Positions 17,529-25,076 of a stretch of 64,000 nt of DNA are shown one piece after another. Source of the DNA: an uncultured Clostridiaceae bacterium (lineage in GTDB: Bacteria; Bacillota; Clostridia; Clostridiales; Clostridiaceae). The DNA is taken from NCBI GenBank assembly GCA_946405135.1, contig CAMJGD010000001.1, positions 1-64,000 on the forward strand, in the 5' to 3' direction. Position 1 is the stretch's first letter, and each line of letters starts with the position of its first letter. The position numbers and the translations under genes are program-made. The notes beneath the pieces are model-generated. The model made no database searches. It saw only the letters and a list, made by a program, of their open reading frames with translations, and was not told where the DNA came from.

Positions 17529-18038
17529 TTAAAGGTTATCAGCATTTCCTTTTTTATTGCAGTTTACAATGTTAATTGCCCACTCTTTAGCCTTTTCAAT
17601 ATTTTCTTTTTTACTATTTTTAGAGGGTTCTTTAAAACCTATTTCTCCAACAAATTTATTATCCTTTAATAATTCTTTTAATTCTTTAAAAGTTTTCCCT
17701 TCACTAGCCATATAGCAACAAAAGAAAGCTATGCTTTTACCTTCTAATTGAGTATTAGAAAAAAGTGTAGTAAATGCAGGTGAAAACTTTCCTGCCCATA
17801 CAGGAGTACCTATAAAAACTAAATCGTAATCTTTTAAATCTATATTATCAGGATATATTTCTGGCTTTTCTTTAAAAATTACTTTTTTTCCTCCCCATAA
17901 AAATTTTTTTATACCCTTTGTACTCACTTCTTTTTTCATTTTAATTTGTACTATATCTCCACCTACTGCTTCCTGCATACTTTCCGCTATTAATTTTGTA
18001 TTTCCTTCAAAAGAATAATATATTATTATAGACTTCAT
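17529..18038 (-). CDS. Flavodoxin-family protein
   Basis: 169 residues with an AAGGGGAC site before the ATG. A flavodoxin-like fold is indicated by an N-terminal strand IIIYYSFEGNTKLIAE (residues 3-18), whose S-x-E-G-N-T loop binds the FMN phosphate, followed by YDLVFIGTPVWAGKFSPAF (near 71-89) at the isoalloxazine edge. A low-potential electron carrier or quinone-type reductase role is possible. It lies 112 bases upstream of the DtxR-type gene, perhaps in an iron-responsive group, since flavodoxins replace ferredoxin under iron limitation; that link is inference. Confidence 0.8.
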   Translation of the reverse strand: MKSIIIYYSFEGNTKLIAESMQEAVGGDIVQIKMKKEVSTKGIKKFLWGGKKVIFKEKPEIYPDNIDLKDYDLVFIGTPVWAGKFSPAFTTLFSNTQLEGKSIAFFCCYMASEGKTFKELKELLKDNKFVGEIGFKEPSKNSKKENIEKAKEWAINIVNCNKKGNADNL

Positions 18039-18075
18039 ATATATGTCCCCTTTCCCTTTATAATATAAAAAAAGA

Positions 18076-18633
18076 CTAATTTAATACTTTTAGATTTTCC
18101 TTACCATTAGCCTTAAGCCATTTATAAGCTTTTCTATTTATATCTCTTTGAAGTTTATTCCTTACCACATCACTTTGAAGTTTATTTGCAATATTTTTAG
18201 GAAACATAGATTTAGTTGAACTCATCATTTCATTTCCATCTTGAGGTTCTTTATAACTTTTTACATAATAATCTTCATCTTTCTTTTTTACTAAAATTAT
18301 CACTGTAGGTATAAATCCTCCTGAAATATTATTAAGACCACTTTCAGTAACATCATACCCTTTATATAATACATCCATATAAATATATATACCATCTTGT
18401 TTTTCTTCAGCACCATATATCTCATGAGACTCAAACTGAACGTAACTTGGAGCAAAAAGAGGATTATTATATTTCAAAATATAATCAGATATTATTTCAT
18501 TCATGTTTTCGCTTACTTCAATATTTTTTGATTTCTTAATTTCTCCTCTTCTTGGATTTTGGTAAGTAGGAAATATAAATATAAAGGTAAGCAATGAACA
18601 TATTATAATAATCCATAGATATATTCTTTTCAT
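18076..18633 (-). CDS. Exported or membrane-anchored protein, unrecognised
   Basis: 185 residues. One hydrophobic helix at about 5-22 serves as signal or anchor; the rest is polar and mixed alpha/beta, with no catalytic motif and no lipobox after the helix. A GAGGAGTTGG site precedes the ATG. Residues about 75-130 form a beta-rich stretch (GIYIYMDVLYKGYDV, TVIILVKKKDEDYYV) similar to small secreted immunity-like or lumazine-unlike folds, which I cannot name. 37 bases separate it from the flavodoxin gene, on the same strand. Confidence 0.55.
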   Translation of the reverse strand: MKRIYLWIIIICSLLTFIFIFPTYQNPRRGEIKKSKNIEVSENMNEIISDYILKYNNPLFAPSYVQFESHEIYGAEEKQDGIYIYMDVLYKGYDVTESGLNNISGGFIPTVIILVKKKDEDYYVKSYKEPQDGNEMMSSTKSMFPKNIANKLQSDVVRNKLQRDINRKAYKWLKANGKENLKVLN

Positions 18634-18676
18634 AAAGCCAACTCCTCATTTCAATATAATTAAAGGTCATCCCTTA

Positions 18677-18997
18677 TTATATAAAATCTTTTAGCAGTTC
18701 TCTTGCAAGTTCTATCTTACTTTCATCTACCATAAATCTAACTGATTGAAGTCCTCCTGCATAGGCTTTAGAAAATAACTCTCCTTGGATAAAATAATTT
18801 ATGTTCTCACACTCAAGTATAGATTTCATTATAGCTATATCACCTGGTTTATAACTAGATAATAAAAATTCATAATCTATATAGTCCATTTCTTCCTCTG
18901 ACTTTTTATTATCCAACTTTTCTACTAAAGGAATATTACAGTCAGGGCATACCTTAATATTTTCTTCATATTCATATCCACATTTTGGGCAAAACAT
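18677..18997 (-). CDS. Zinc-ribbon protein with DUF2007-like domain
   Basis: 106 residues from the ATG at 18997, preceded by GAGGAGG; the longer frame upstream has no ribosome site. An N-terminal zinc ribbon has C3, C6, C17 and C20 (FCPKCG and VCPDCN). The C-terminal half (about 50-106) matches the DUF2007 pattern of a small ferredoxin-like fold: an address-like segment PGDIAIMKSILECENI, then YFIQGELFS and a final VRFMVDESKIELARELL. The function of this family is unproven; it has been proposed to be a signalling domain. Confidence 0.7.
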   Translation of the reverse strand: MFCPKCGYEYEENIKVCPDCNIPLVEKLDNKKSEEEMDYIDYEFLLSSYKPGDIAIMKSILECENINYFIQGELFSKAYAGGLQSVRFMVDESKIELARELLKDFI

Positions 18998-19156
18998 ATT
19001 ATTTCCTCCTCTTAATGATGAAATTGTAATTATACTTATTTTAATTATACTATCCTTTTTAATCACATACCATTGCTTAATAAGTTTTTTCAAAATATTC
19101 TTACTTCATTAAAGCTTATCTTATCTACTAAAAAAATATTATACTCACAATTTTAT

Positions 19157-19333
19157 TTAATATGAATTTTTCATACTTTTTATACAGCTTTTTATTTCTT
19201 CTTTTGAAAATTGTTTTAATATAACTTTTGATAAAGCTTCTGTATACAAGTTTGTTATATACTTTTTTTTCTCTACCATACTCTCATTACCTAAATAATT
19301 TAAGCTTACTTTATTTATTCTTGCTCTTTTCAT
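19157..19333 (-). CDS. 58-residue basic protein next to the serine recombinase
   Basis: The ATG at 19333 has CTGGAGG upstream; the stop TAA is at 19157-19159. The predicted protein is short, basic and helical (begins MKRARINKVSLNYL, contains FSKEEIKSCIKSMK), with no known domain. It is divergent from the recombinase gene, with 149 bases between the starts. Small proteins encoded beside large serine integrases can be recombination directionality factors, which reverse the integrase toward excision (SprB of phage SP-beta is also very small). That role is inference from place and size only. Confidence 0.6.
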   Translation of the reverse strand: MKRARINKVSLNYLGNESMVEKKKYITNLYTEALSKVILKQFSKEEIKSCIKSMKNSY

Positions 19334-19422
19334 AAAAAACCTCCAGATAAAACTTTTATATGCATCGAAATACCTGCACGCTCTTATATACTTTAGGTTA
19401 TGAACTTATATTATAAATGTGA

Positions 19423-19441
19423 ATACTATAATGTATAGTAT
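19423..19441. promoter_or_regulatory. Palindrome in the promoter region of the recombinase gene
   Basis: Two 8-base arms ATACTATA (19423-19430) and TATAGTAT (19434-19441) surround a 3-base spacer, about 40 bases before the recombinase start. The arm resembles a -10 box, so a repressor bound here would block transcription. It could instead be the promoter of the divergent small gene. Confidence 0.4.
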
Positions 19442-19482
19442 CTGTTAGTCTCCTTCTTTAGCATGAATAAAGAGGTTTTTTT

Positions 19483-21120
19483 ATGGTTATAAAATCAGAA
19501 TTATCTTCAAACTCTATCAACCAAGAAAATCTAAATAAAAGTATTACAAAAGCTGCTATATACTCAAGAAAATCTAGATTTACAGCAACAGGTGAATCCA
19601 TAGAAAACCAAATACATCTATGCAAAGAGTATGCTAAAAACTATAATGTAAAGGATTTTTATATTTATGAAGATGAAGGCTTTTCAGGAGGTAATTTAGA
19701 TAGACCTGAATTTAAAAGAATGCTAAAAGATGCCCATTTAAAAAAATTTAACATGATCCTTTGCTATAGATTAGATAGAATAAGTAGAAACATTGCAGAT
19801 TTTTCAAATCTAATGAATGAACTTGAAGCGCTAAATATAAGTTTTGTAAGTCTTAGAGAACAATTTGATACTTCTACTCCTATGGGAAGGGCTATGATGT
19901 ACATCACTTCTGTGTTTGCACAGCTTGAAAGAGAAACTATAGCTGAAAGAGTTAAAGATAATATGTTGGAACTAGCAAAAACGGGAAGATGGCTTGGTGG
20001 TCAAACACCTCTTGGATTTAAAAGTGAAGCTTTTAATTATATAGATACCGAATTAAAAGAAAGAAAAATGCATAGACTTTATCCTATAGAAAATGAATTA
20101 GATACTGTAAAAATCATATATGAAACATATTTGAATACTAATTCATTAAATAAAACATCAAAATATCTATATTCTAAAGGAATAAAAAGTAAACAAGGTA
20201 CTGATTTTACCGTTAAAAAAATTCAAAGCATACTTCGCTCCCCTCTCTATGTAAAATCTTCTTCTGAAGTTATAGAATACCTTGAAAAGCAAGGAATTAA
20301 AGTAGCTGGAAAAACTAATGGCTGTGGTATTATTACTTATAATAAGACCAAAAATTTAAGGATAAAAAGAGAAAAATCAGAGTGGATAGCTGCAGTAGCT
20401 AATCATAAAGGAATTATAGAAGCTTCTAAATGGCTTCAAGTACAATACATTTTAGATCAAAATAAAATCAAATCTCCTAGGCTTGGAAAAACCAATGATG
20501 CTTGTTTGACAGGTTTATTGAAGTGCTCCTTATGTGGAAGCCCTATGTATATAAAACATGGTCATAAAAGCAAAAAAAATGGGAAGATAATTCAATACTA
20601 TGTGTGCTCTTTAAAAATGCAATCTCAAGGTTCTCTATGCAGCAATCCAAATATTAGAAAAGACTTATTAGAAAATATAGTTTTTAAAAACCTGAAATTT
20701 TTAGATTTTAATAGTGAACTACTTAAAAATATATTTAAATATAATATAAATAATTGCGATTTTGAAGATGATGAATATACTTTGATAAAAAAGAACATTG
20801 AAAACAAAAAGAAACAAATAGAAAATCTTATAAATCAACTTTCTATGGAACCTTCTTTGAATAAATATATAGTTCCCAAAATAGAGACTATAGAAACTGA
20901 AATAAATAAACTAAAAAATAGATTCTTAAATCTGTCTATAAATGAAAAAAGTAAAGATAATACTATTATAAATTTTATGGAATGTGCAAAAGATTTTGAG
21001 AAACTTATTAACTGTGTTTCTATTGATAGTAAAAAACTTATACTTATAAGCATTGTAGATTCCATCTATTACGATGGGAAAAATGGAAGATTAGATATAA
21101 ACTTTAAATCTAAACCATAA
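19483..21120 (+). CDS. Large serine recombinase of element A
   Basis: 545 residues with an AGAGG site 7 bases before the ATG. The resolvase-type catalytic domain covers about 24-170, with the nucleophile Ser31 in YSRKS, then SIENQ, DEGFSGGNLDRPEF and the arginines in YRLDRISR. The recombinase domain with a FKS-type DNA-binding region follows (about 180-300), then a zinc ribbon (CSLCGSPMY ... VCS ... LCSNP near 348-390) and a C-terminal coiled coil (about 420-485). Length and layout match large serine integrases of phages and skin-type elements. It ends 40 bases from the att core at 21160, the usual place of an integrase. It should mediate insertion, and with a partner excision, of element A. 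Confidence 0.92.
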   Translation: MVIKSELSSNSINQENLNKSITKAAIYSRKSRFTATGESIENQIHLCKEYAKNYNVKDFYIYEDEGFSGGNLDRPEFKRMLKDAHLKKFNMILCYRLDRISRNIADFSNLMNELEALNISFVSLREQFDTSTPMGRAMMYITSVFAQLERETIAERVKDNMLELAKTGRWLGGQTPLGFKSEAFNYIDTELKERKMHRLYPIENELDTVKIIYETYLNTNSLNKTSKYLYSKGIKSKQGTDFTVKKIQSILRSPLYVKSSSEVIEYLEKQGIKVAGKTNGCGIITYNKTKNLRIKREKSEWIAAVANHKGIIEASKWLQVQYILDQNKIKSPRLGKTNDACLTGLLKCSLCGSPMYIKHGHKSKKNGKIIQYYVCSLKMQSQGSLCSNPNIRKDLLENIVFKNLKFLDFNSELLKNIFKYNINNCDFEDDEYTLIKKNIENKKKQIENLINQLSMEPSLNKYIVPKIETIETEINKLKNRFLNLSINEKSKDNTIINFMECAKDFEKLINCVSIDSKKLILISIVDSIYYDGKNGRLDINFKSKP

Positions 21121-21145
21121 AAGGAAGGTTTTAATCCTTCCTTTT
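21121..21145 (+). terminator. Terminator of the recombinase gene
   Basis: AAGGAAGG (21121-21128) pairs with CCTTCCTT, with a 7-base loop, and runs into TTTTG. It lies one base after the recombinase stop codon and just inside the right att junction. Confidence 0.7.
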
Positions 21146-21151
21146 GTGGTA

Positions 21152-21185
21152 TTTTAATGTGGCAAGGACAAAATTCCGTACCAGC
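21152..21185. other. Attachment junction of element A (right end)
   Basis: Core TGGCAAGGACA at 21160-21170, identical to 2292-2302. The arm TTTTAATGTG (21152-21161) on the element side is the inverted partner of CACAATAAAA at 2310-2319. The other side continues the N-terminal codons of the interrupted gene. Confidence 0.8.
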
Positions 21186-21346
21186 ATCAATGCAGTCTAT
21201 AATTTCATATTTCATTTCAATGACCATCCTTTCAAAATCTCTGATTTTGATTGCAATTGTAACTTTTTATCTATAGTAATAAAATATTTAAAAACTATAT
21301 TTTTGTTACTATAATGGACTGCTGTAATCAATTTATTTAAGCTTAA

Positions 21347-22471
21347 TTATCTTCCTAAAATTTTTCTTTTTAATCTGCTTGTAAAGTTTTCATTTACATC
21401 TTTAGATGCTGTAAGCGTATAGGTATAAATTAGTTCTTCCTGCTGGTATACTTTTATCAACCCAATTTTATCTCCTTTTTTAATTGGAGCTCTAACTTCC
21501 TTAGGTAATACTAAATCCTTTTTTATTTCAACTCCCTTTTTTACAGGTATACTTACTGTATCCATACTTTCTATAGGTACATAATAGTTACTATTTTTAA
21601 CTTTAACAGTTGCAATTTCCTTTTCCTTTTCTAATAGAGTTCTGTATTCATAGTTTTCCACTACATAATCATAAATCCTTTTTGTTTGATTCCATCTATC
21701 ATAACAGTTAAGCACTACTACTATTATATCTCTGCCTCCATAATCTATAGAAGAGACTAAACACTTTCCCGCTCCGCCAGTATATCCTGTCTTAACACCA
21801 TTTGCTTCGGGAATGGTTGATAATATTTTATTTATATTATGATAACTTCTTGTAAATCCAAGAGAACTTCCTTCTACATCCTTTGCACTTACTATGTCAT
21901 TAAATATCTTATTTTCTTTTGCTTTTGCTGTAGCTATAGCTAAATCATAGGCAGTAGAATAGTGCTTTTCGCTGTCAAGACCATGAGGAGACTCAAATCT
22001 GGTATCCATCAAGCCTATTTCCTTTGCGTAATTATTCATTATTTCTGCAAAGCCTTCTACACTCCCTGCAATTCCTTCAGCTAAAGCTATAGCAGCATCA
22101 TTGCCAGATCTCAACATTAGACCATATAAAAGTTCTCTTATGGAAATCATCTCTCCCTTTCTATATCCTACAGTAGATCCTCTTATACCTGTAGCTTTTC
22201 CGCTTATTTCTACCTTTCTATCTAAATTTCCATATTTAATAGCTACCAAGGCTGTTACTATTTTTGTTGTACTAGCCATAGGCACTATACTATGAGCATT
22301 TTGGTCATAAAGTACTATTTTGCTGTTGCTGTCCATAGCAACAGCATACCTTGCTGAAGTAGTAAAATTCTTTTCACTAACTTCTATAAGAGAAGCATTA
22401 ACTTTTTTAGGCACAATACAAAACATATTAATTATCAAAACAGCACATACTAACTTATTAAATTTTTTCAA
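21347..22471 (-). CDS. D-alanyl-D-alanine carboxypeptidase (DacB/DacF type)
   Basis: 374 residues from a TTG at 22471 with GAGGTGATG upstream; a longer ORF begins 23 codons earlier without a site. Signal peptide (about 5-26, VCAVLIINMFCIV). The penicillin-binding active-site motifs are Ser67-x-x-Lys70 in ASTTK, Ser-Gly-Asn in RSGNDAA and Lys-Thr-Gly in VKTGYTGGAG. The C-terminal PBP5-type beta domain (about 265-360) ends in a basic amphipathic helix that may dock on the membrane. It trims the terminal D-Ala from peptidoglycan peptides. Its neighbours ytfJ and dacF/spoIIM suggest a role in spore cortex. It borders the split gene of element A. Confidence 0.88.
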   Translation of the reverse strand: MKKFNKLVCAVLIINMFCIVPKKVNASLIEVSEKNFTTSARYAVAMDSNSKIVLYDQNAHSIVPMASTTKIVTALVAIKYGNLDRKVEISGKATGIRGSTVGYRKGEMISIRELLYGLMLRSGNDAAIALAEGIAGSVEGFAEIMNNYAKEIGLMDTRFESPHGLDSEKHYSTAYDLAIATAKAKENKIFNDIVSAKDVEGSSLGFTRSYHNINKILSTIPEANGVKTGYTGGAGKCLVSSIDYGGRDIIVVVLNCYDRWNQTKRIYDYVVENYEYRTLLEKEKEIATVKVKNSNYYVPIESMDTVSIPVKKGVEIKKDLVLPKEVRAPIKKGDKIGLIKVYQQEELIYTYTLTASKDVNENFTSRLKRKILGR

Positions 22472-22617
22472 GCACATCACCTCTTTCAAAGCTAATTTTG
22501 ATACCATCAAAGTTCTTTTATTAGTTTTATTCTTTTTCAAGAAATAATACTCTAAAATTATAATATATTTAAAATTGGATATAATATGTAATGTATATCC
22601 AATATGGAGGAATTTAT

Positions 22618-23109
22618 ATGTTTCGTATCCTTTTACTACTAGTGGTTTTTGTATTATTATTGTTTATACCAATTCCTATAAAAATATCCGTTAAGATATT
22701 AAATAATAAATACTATATATATGTCTATGGTAAAGAACTAAAGAAGAATACTAAAAATAAACAGAGTGATAATAAATACCATAATAAAAAAGATTATAAA
22801 ATCATTTTAAAATCAACTTTCAAATTTATAAATAAATTAAAAAAACATCCCTTCAAACCCTCATTAAAATTAAAGGTTAATCTAAATTATGGTTTAGATG
22901 ATGCTGCTCTAACGGGAATAGCCTATGGATTTTTTAATGCTCTTTTTTATTCCCTTTTTCCTATATTAAATACCATTTTTAAGATAAAATGTTTTAATGT
23001 AGATATTCATCCTCTATTTAACGAAAAGAAATTTTATCTTTGCGCTACAAGTATAATTTACATAAATATAGTTAAAATTATATATATAGTATTGGCATAT
23101 AAATTTTAA
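22618..23109 (+). CDS. DUF2953-type membrane-associated protein
   Basis: 163 residues from the ATG at 22618 (ATGGAGG site). One N-terminal hydrophobic helix (about 4-22), a basic middle (KELKKNTKNK), then a segment LKVNLNYGLDDAALTGIAYG (about 86-105) characteristic of DUF2953 proteins that sit upstream of ytfJ in spore formers, and a hydrophobic C-terminus. Its stop is 14 bases before ytfJ, so the pair is an operon. Molecular function unknown; the conserved pairing suggests a sporulation or germination role. Confidence 0.7.
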   Translation: MFRILLLLVVFVLLLFIPIPIKISVKILNNKYYIYVYGKELKKNTKNKQSDNKYHNKKDYKIILKSTFKFINKLKKHPFKPSLKLKVNLNYGLDDAALTGIAYGFFNALFYSLFPILNTIFKIKCFNVDIHPLFNEKKFYLCATSIIYINIVKIIYIVLAYKF

Positions 23110-23123
23110 GGTGGTGTAACATT

Positions 23124-23522
23124 ATGGAAAGTCATCCAATTGATAATCTTATAAGAGGAACAATGGAAAATATACGAGATATGGTAGATGTAAATACCAT
23201 TGTTGGAGATGCAGTAGAATCAAAAGATGGAAGCTTAATAATACCTATATCTAAAGTTTCTTTTGGATTTGCTTCAGGAGGAAGTGAATTTTCACCAGAT
23301 TGTATGAAAGAAACACCAGACAAATATCCTTTTGGCGGAGGTTCTGGTGCAGGAGTCAGCATAAAACCTGTAGCTTTTTTAGTAATAAGAAATGATACCT
23401 TAAGACTTCTTTCTGTGGATCAAGATAATACATATGATAAGATAGTAGACACCTTCCCACAAGTATTAGAAATGCTAAAAGATATGGCTAAAAAAGATAA
23501 GAAAGACAAAAACTCTGACTAA
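23124..23522 (+). CDS. ytfJ: Spore protein YtfJ (GerW family)
   Basis: 132 residues with an AAGGTGG site. The family signature is complete: HPIDNLIRGTMENIRDMVDV at the start, VGDAVESKDGSLIIPISKVS in the middle, the glycine-rich FGGGSGAGVSIKPVAFLVI and a C-terminal DNTYDKIVDTFP. The Bacillus homologue GerW is a forespore protein needed for activity of the spore-coat lytic enzyme SleB. Cytoplasmic, no membrane segment. Second gene after the DUF2953 gene; followed by a strong terminator shared with scpB. Confidence 0.92.
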   Translation: MESHPIDNLIRGTMENIRDMVDVNTIVGDAVESKDGSLIIPISKVSFGFASGGSEFSPDCMKETPDKYPFGGGSGAGVSIKPVAFLVIRNDTLRLLSVDQDNTYDKIVDTFPQVLEMLKDMAKKDKKDKNSD

Positions 23523-23526
23523 AGTG

Positions 23527-23565
23527 ATTATAGGATGCCTTAGAATATTTCAGGCATCCTATAAT
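23527..23565. terminator. Bidirectional terminator between ytfJ and scpB
   Basis: Perfect 14-bp stem (23527-23540 with 23552-23565) containing GGATGCCT, 11-base loop, A/T-rich at both sides; it sits between convergent ytfJ (ends 23522) and scpB (ends 23565). Confidence 0.8.
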
Positions 23566-24194
23566 TAATCTATGGACTTTTCTGCAGCAACTTCATCAAA
23601 ACTTATTAGGTTTATGTGCTCTTCTGTTTCTTCTTCTAAAAGAAATTCTGATAGAGAAGGAAGTTCTTTTAGATTTTCTAAATCAAACTGTTTTAGAAAT
23701 TCTTCAGTAGTACCATACAGTATAGGTCTGCCAGGTACTTCTAGTCTTCCCCTCTCTTTTATAAGGTTTCTTTCTAGAAGCTTTTGAATGGCGCTATCGC
23801 TTTTAACCCCTCTTATTTCATCTATATCAATTCTTGTTATGGGCTGTTTATAAGCTACTATAGCTAGAGCCTCTAAGGCTGCTTGTGATAAAGACTGCCT
23901 TGAGTTTGTGGAGAGTATTTTCTCTACAAATTCACTATTTTCAGGTTTAGTTACCAATTGATACATATCTTCAGTTTTTATTATTTTTATTCCCCTTTTA
24001 CTGTCTTCATATTGTTTTGATAATTCTTTTAATAGGGATCTAGTATAGATTAAGCTACATTCTATAATAGCTGCTATATCTCTTAACTTCATAGGTTCTC
24101 CGCTTACAAAAAGCAAAGATTCTATGATTGAAAAGTAACTATCTTTTTTTGAAACTTCTTCAATTTCCAGCTGATTTATATTCATATTCTTCAT
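23565..24194 (-). CDS. scpB: Segregation and condensation protein B
   Basis: 209 residues. Two winged-helix domains are visible: about 22-95 ([19 protein letters not shown]) and about 100-180 with the conserved [18 protein letters not shown] and [19 protein letters not shown]. The acidic C-terminus is typical. ScpB forms the SMC-ScpA-ScpB complex that compacts and segregates chromosomes. Its start overlaps scpA by 35 bases; no clear ribosome site precedes the first ATG, so it is probably translated by coupling and the exact start (ATG 1 or 4) is uncertain. Confidence 0.92.
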   Translation of the reverse strand: MKNMNINQLEIEEVSKKDSYFSIIESLLFVSGEPMKLRDIAAIIECSLIYTRSLLKELSKQYEDSKRGIKIIKTEDMYQLVTKPENSEFVEKILSTNSRQSLSQAALEALAIVAYKQPITRIDIDEIRGVKSDSAIQKLLERNLIKERGRLEVPGRPILYGTTEEFLKQFDLENLKELPSLSEFLLEEETEEHINLISFDEVAAEKSID

Positions 24195-24933
24195 AATCTA
24201 ATGCCCTTTCAATATATATTTTTCCAAAGTTCTCTTCTTGAATTACTTTAATATTTTTTTCTTTTGTAAGTTCTAATATAGCCAAAAAAGTTACAATAAC
24301 CTCCACTTTACATTCACATTGTTTTATAATTTCTGAAAACTTTATTATAGATTTATGCTGAAGCTTATGTTTTAGCTCTTCCATTTTGTCTTCTAATTTA
24401 TATTTATCTATAGGTATTTCTCTCTGTATATTGTTTTCGGTATTTTTCTTGCTTTTATAAGTATTTATAAGTTCATTATATATATTAAATAAATCTAACA
24501 TAGTTATGTCTTTAAATATATTTTCATTTGAAATAATTTTTCTGTCCTCAATTATTTCAGGTTTCTTTGAATACATTATACCAGTTTCACCTTTTTTAAG
24601 TTTTAAATATTCTGCAGCTTGTTTAAATTTTTTATATTCTATTAATTTTTCTGTAAGTATTTTTCTTGGATCCTCTTCCTTTTCCTCTTCATCTAGCTTT
24701 ACTTTGGGAAGAAGCATTTTAGATTTTACTTCAAGCAGGGTAGCTGCCATAACTATAAATTCTGAAGTTATTTCCAAATCTAACTCCTTCATATTCCTTA
24801 AATATTCTAAATATTGATTAGTTATATCATATATTTTTATATCATAGATATCCATCTGATTTTTTTTAATAAGATGGAGGAGAAGGTCAAAAGGACCTTC
24901 AAAGTTGTTAATCTTTATATTTAGCACAGCCAT
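24160..24933 (-). CDS. scpA: Segregation and condensation protein A (kleisin)
   Basis: 257 residues with a GGGGAGAG site. The N-terminal kleisin motif [21 protein letters not shown] begins at residue 12, followed by [27 protein letters not shown] charged, variable middle and a C-terminal winged helix (about 180-245) that closes the SMC heads complete the protein. It bridges the two SMC heads and recruits ScpB, whose gene overlaps the 3' end. Confidence 0.93.
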   Translation of the reverse strand: MAVLNIKINNFEGPFDLLLHLIKKNQMDIYDIKIYDITNQYLEYLRNMKELDLEITSEFIVMAATLLEVKSKMLLPKVKLDEEEKEEDPRKILTEKLIEYKKFKQAAEYLKLKKGETGIMYSKKPEIIEDRKIISNENIFKDITMLDLFNIYNELINTYKSKKNTENNIQREIPIDKYKLEDKMEELKHKLQHKSIIKFSEIIKQCECKVEVIVTFLAILELTKEKNIKVIQEENFGKIYIERALDYEEYEYKSAGN

Positions 24934-25025
24934 AAATTTCTCTCCCCATCAAAATTTATAAATATATAATATTATAATATCAATTTAAGCAAGTTAAATC
25001 AATATTGTAAATAAATTCCATATTA

Positions 25026-25061
25026 AAAAGCATACCTAATTTTAAAATTAGGTATGCTTTT
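25026..25061. terminator. Bidirectional terminator downstream of dacF
   Basis: Long perfect stem: AAAGCATACCTAATTTT is followed directly by its reverse complement, at about 25027-25060, with T runs on the plus side and A runs (T on minus) on the other. It terminates minus-strand dacF, which ends at 25077. Confidence 0.8.
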
Positions 25062-25076
25062 CTTTAAGTTACATTT

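Larger units (their letters stand above)
2292..21170. mobile_element. Element A: 18.9-kb gene-interrupting serine-recombinase element
   Basis: Boundaries are defined by the split flavoprotein gene and an 11-base direct repeat (2292-2302 and 21160-21170). The element carries a large serine recombinase close to its right end, a 58-codon ORF next to it, and cargo for iron uptake (feoAB, DtxR-type regulator), an ECF sigma/ABC operon, dUTPase, an NlpC/P60 hydrolase, a chemoreceptor, a flavodoxin and an AMP-ligase-like protein. No capsid, tail, terminase or conjugation genes are seen. Known comparisons are skin in sigK and other gene-splitting elements of spore formers; whether this one excises, and when, cannot be seen here. 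Confidence 0.8.
21069..21215 (-). pseudogene. 5' part of the interrupted FAD/NAD-binding oxidoreductase gene
   Basis: The ATG at 21215 (AAAGG upstream; an alternative ATG lies 4 codons earlier at 21227) opens the sequence MKYEIIDCIDAGTEFCPC. After codon 18, at the core 21160-21170, the frame passes into element A and ends at a stop at 21069-21071 after 48 residues. Up to the core it is the missing start of the gene continued at 1364-2302: CPCH is encoded at both junctions. The chimeric 48-residue product, if made, carries only the first Cys pair and overlaps the recombinase gene antisense. The promoter of the original operon should lie just upstream, at 21230-21346. Confidence 0.85.
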
